Part shown: in pieces, positions 4,689-5,971 of the stretch
How the letters are laid out: every line of letters starts with the position of its first letter
Position numbering within the stretch: position 1 is the stretch's first letter
Source: Phycisphaerae bacterium SM23_33
Lineage (GTDB): Bacteria > Planctomycetota > Phycisphaerae > SM23-33
Assembly (NCBI GenBank): GCA_001303665.1
Contig: LJUF01000315.1
Span: 1-5,971 of the forward strand
Reading direction: 5' to 3'
Length of the DNA: 5,971 nucleotides
Position numbers and translations under genes: made by a program
The notes under the pieces: generated by a model
Told to the model about the DNA's origin: nothing
Databases searched by the model: none
What the model saw: only the letters and a program-made list of their open reading frames with translations

Positions 4689-5573
4689 TCACTCGACGTT
4701 CTGCACCTGCTCCTTGATGCGGTCGACGGCGGTCTTGATCTCGACGACGTTGCGGGCGGTGAGGCCGTCGCCGGCCTTGGCGGCGATGGTGTTGGCCTCG
4801 CGGAGCATCTCCTGGGCGATGAAGTCGAGCTTTCGCCCGGCCTGCTCTTCTTTTTCCAGGGCGGCGCGGAACTGCTGCACGTGCCCCGTCAGCCGGGACA
4901 GCTCCTCGGCAATGTCGCAGCGCTCGGCGAAGACCGCCACCTCCCTGGCCAAGTCCTGCTGGTCGATCTTCAGGTTGGCTGCGGCGGTCAGCTCCTCCAC
5001 CCGGCGCTTCAGCCGCTGGTGGTACGCCTTCACGATGTCGCCAGCCCGGTGGGCGATCTCGCCCGCGTGCCGCTCGATCACCTCGCAGTGGGCCAGCAGG
5101 TCCTTGGCGATGACCCGCCCCTCGACGGCTCGCATGCCGGTGAGGGCGTCGAGGGCCTGACCGATCAGCTTCATCAGCTCGGGGGCGGCGGTCTCCAGCA
5201 GCTCGTCCGACTCCGGCGGGGTGCACACGCCCGGCAGTTGCAGCAGCGAGGCCATGTCCAGGGCCAGCTCGATGTCGGCCTGGTCAGGGCGGATGGTTTC
5301 GAGCTGCTCGATGTACCGCTCCATGGCGGCCACGTTCACCTGGTAGGCCGTCTCCGCCGAGTCGCTCCTCATCCTCAGGCAGAAATGGATGCTGCCCCGG
5401 TGCAGCCGCTGGCGAAGGACCTGGTCAATGTCCGATTCCAGGAAGGACCAGACTTCGGGCAGGCGGATGGAGGCCTTGAAGTACCGGCTGTTGACGGAGC
5501 GGATCTCGACGACGTACTGGACGCCGTTGATCTGCGTCCGCGCCTGCCCGAAGCCTGTCATGGACCGCGCCAT
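4689..5573 (-). CDS. yicC: YicC/YloC-family endoribonuclease
   Basis: Member of the YicC family, reported as endoribonucleases acting on RNA; the physiological targets here are unknown. It has 294 residues (E. coli YicC has 287). The N-terminal domain opens with MARSMTGFGQ and continues EIRSVNSRYFKASIRLPE (23-40). The C-terminal domain shows the three hallmark blocks: REVAVFAERCDIAEELSRL, GRKLDFIAQEMLREANTI, and the closing DRIKEQVQNVE. The ATG at 5573 is supported by AGGAG 7 nt upstream and by the SMTGFG motif directly after it. An in-frame upstream extension to about 5702 would be proline/arginine-rich and overlaps the preceding gene, so it is rejected. It lies 10 nt after the preceding membrane-protein gene and just before gmk, the common yicC-gmk order. 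Confidence 0.95.
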   Translation of the reverse strand: MARSMTGFGQARTQINGVQYVVEIRSVNSRYFKASIRLPEVWSFLESDIDQVLRQRLHRGSIHFCLRMRSDSAETAYQVNVAAMERYIEQLETIRPDQADIELALDMASLLQLPGVCTPPESDELLETAAPELMKLIGQALDALTGMRAVEGRVIAKDLLAHCEVIERHAGEIAHRAGDIVKAYHQRLKRRVEELTAAANLKIDQQDLAREVAVFAERCDIAEELSRLTGHVQQFRAALEKEEQAGRKLDFIAQEMLREANTIAAKAGDGLTARNVVEIKTAVDRIKEQVQNVE

Positions 5574-5579
5574 GTTCTT

Positions 5580-5586
5580 TCTCCTA
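5580..5586 (-). promoter_or_regulatory. yicC ribosome binding site overlapping the upstream stop codon
   Basis: TAGGAGA on the minus strand: its TAG is the stop of the upstream gene and its AGGAG is the ribosome site for yicC, 7 nt before ATG 5573. This arrangement supports co-transcription and possibly translational coupling of the two genes. Confidence 0.7.
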
Positions 5587-5971
5587 GGGTGCAGGGGCCG
5601 TTTCGGTGGCCGGTGCCGTGCGGGTCGTGGGTGCGGTGGCGGTGGCGGGCGCCTTGACCTGGGAGGGGTGCGGATACCAGCCGATGGCGATCTGGCTGTC
5701 AAGCATCCCGCGGCGGAAGGCCTTGGCCTTGATCGTCTGGCCGGGGCGGATGGGGACGCTGACGTCGTCGTACAGCAGGGAGGCCTTGGAGGGCTCGCTG
5801 CCGTCGAGGGTGTAGTAGACCTCGGCCTTGGGGTCGTGCTGGATGAGGACGCGAATCGTCTCGGTGATCGGGCCCTGCCGGGGGGAGAAGGTCGGCGTGG
5901 GCACGAGGGAGGGCGGGGGGACGAAGTATTTGGTGGCGATGACCGCCAGCACCAGGAAGACCGCCACCAGG
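5584..5971 (-). CDS. Membrane-anchored protein with chitobiase/Fn3-associated-type domain, 5' end outside window
   Basis: Function unknown. The visible frame starts with a hydrophobic helix (VAVFLVLAVIATKYFV) read from the window edge, followed by a Pro-rich linker and then a domain of about 70 residues. That domain carries the pattern of chitobiase/beta-hexosaminidase C-terminal or Fn3-associated modules: PTFSPRQGPI, then AEVYYTLDGSEPS, then LLYDD, then GQTIKAKAFRRGMLDSQIA. Such modules are beta-sandwich, usually extracytoplasmic, and often sit in larger surface proteins. The C-terminus is low complexity (APATATAPTTRTAPATETAPAP). A GTG at 5967 could be a start, but the frame is open to the window edge and the membrane helix may begin earlier, so the gene is probably 5'-truncated here. 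It ends 10 nt before yicC and its stop overlaps the yicC ribosome site. I cannot tell whether it is a short anchored protein or the end of a long one. Confidence 0.8.
   Translation of the reverse strand, partial: LVAVFLVLAVIATKYFVPPPSLVPTPTFSPRQGPITETIRVLIQHDPKAEVYYTLDGSEPSKASLLYDDVSVPIRPGQTIKAKAFRRGMLDSQIAIGWYPHPSQVKAPATATAPTTRTAPATETAPAP
5587..5652 (-). repeat. Low-complexity Ala/Thr/Pro coding tail
   Basis: The last 22 codons of the membrane-anchored protein encode imperfect copies of a TAP-x-T unit (TAPTTRTAP, then ATETAP). The DNA is a degenerate repeat of GGC/GGT/GGG-rich blocks on the plus strand. It resembles a flexible surface-exposed linker or tail; such repeats are prone to length change. 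Confidence 0.5.

Noticed and set aside
4033..5160. Plus-strand open frame of 375 codons opposite gmk and yicC
   Set aside because: It crosses two well-supported genes and shows no recognisable protein signature.

Overview
The window is a GC-rich bacterial stretch in which every supported gene is read from the minus strand, so the biological order runs from the right edge to the left. The core is a conserved housekeeping cluster, yicC - gmk - rpoZ - coaC - coaB. It is preceded by the end of a membrane-anchored protein and followed by a uroporphyrinogen-decarboxylase-family protein and a Cys-type sulfatase. The gene set, with separate CoaC and CoaB, a URO-D-superfamily protein, a sulfatase and a chitobiase/Fn3-associated domain protein, fits a planctomycete, perhaps Phycisphaerae-like. 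That is an inference from gene content and protein style; no rRNA or other marker is present to fix it.

Region by region (transcription order): 5971-5584 holds the C-terminal part of a protein with one membrane helix, one chitobiase/Fn3-associated-type domain and a Thr/Ala/Pro tail; its 5' end is outside the window. 5573-4689 is the YicC-family endoribonuclease, 10 nt downstream, with a strong ribosome binding site that shares bases with the previous stop codon. 4617-4042 is guanylate kinase; its start is uncertain, and an alternative GTG overlaps the yicC stop. 4045-3794 is RNA polymerase omega, overlapping gmk by ATGA. 3777-3277 is a CoaC-type flavoprotein lacking the family's C-terminal substrate clamp. 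After a 129-nt gap with a hairpin and a possible leaderless promoter comes CoaB at 3147-2536. 2495-1440 is a URO-D-superfamily protein of the methyltransferase-like kind, not HemE. An 82-nt gap with a good sigma70-like promoter leads to the sulfatase, 1357-1, which runs off the left edge close to its natural end.

Functionally, gmk (GMP to GDP), omega and YicC belong to nucleotide/RNA metabolism. CoaC and CoaB catalyse adjacent steps from 4'-phosphopantothenate to 4'-phosphopantetheine. The URO-D-like protein is close enough to be co-transcribed but has no evident link to CoA synthesis. The sulfatase looks like a separate unit with its own promoter.

No CRISPR array, tRNA, rRNA, insertion sequence or clear U-tract terminator was seen, and no gene-free stretch exceeds 130 nt. 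I see no defence or otherwise novel multi-gene system. The most unusual item is the CoaC homolog without the clamp and its active-site Cys region.
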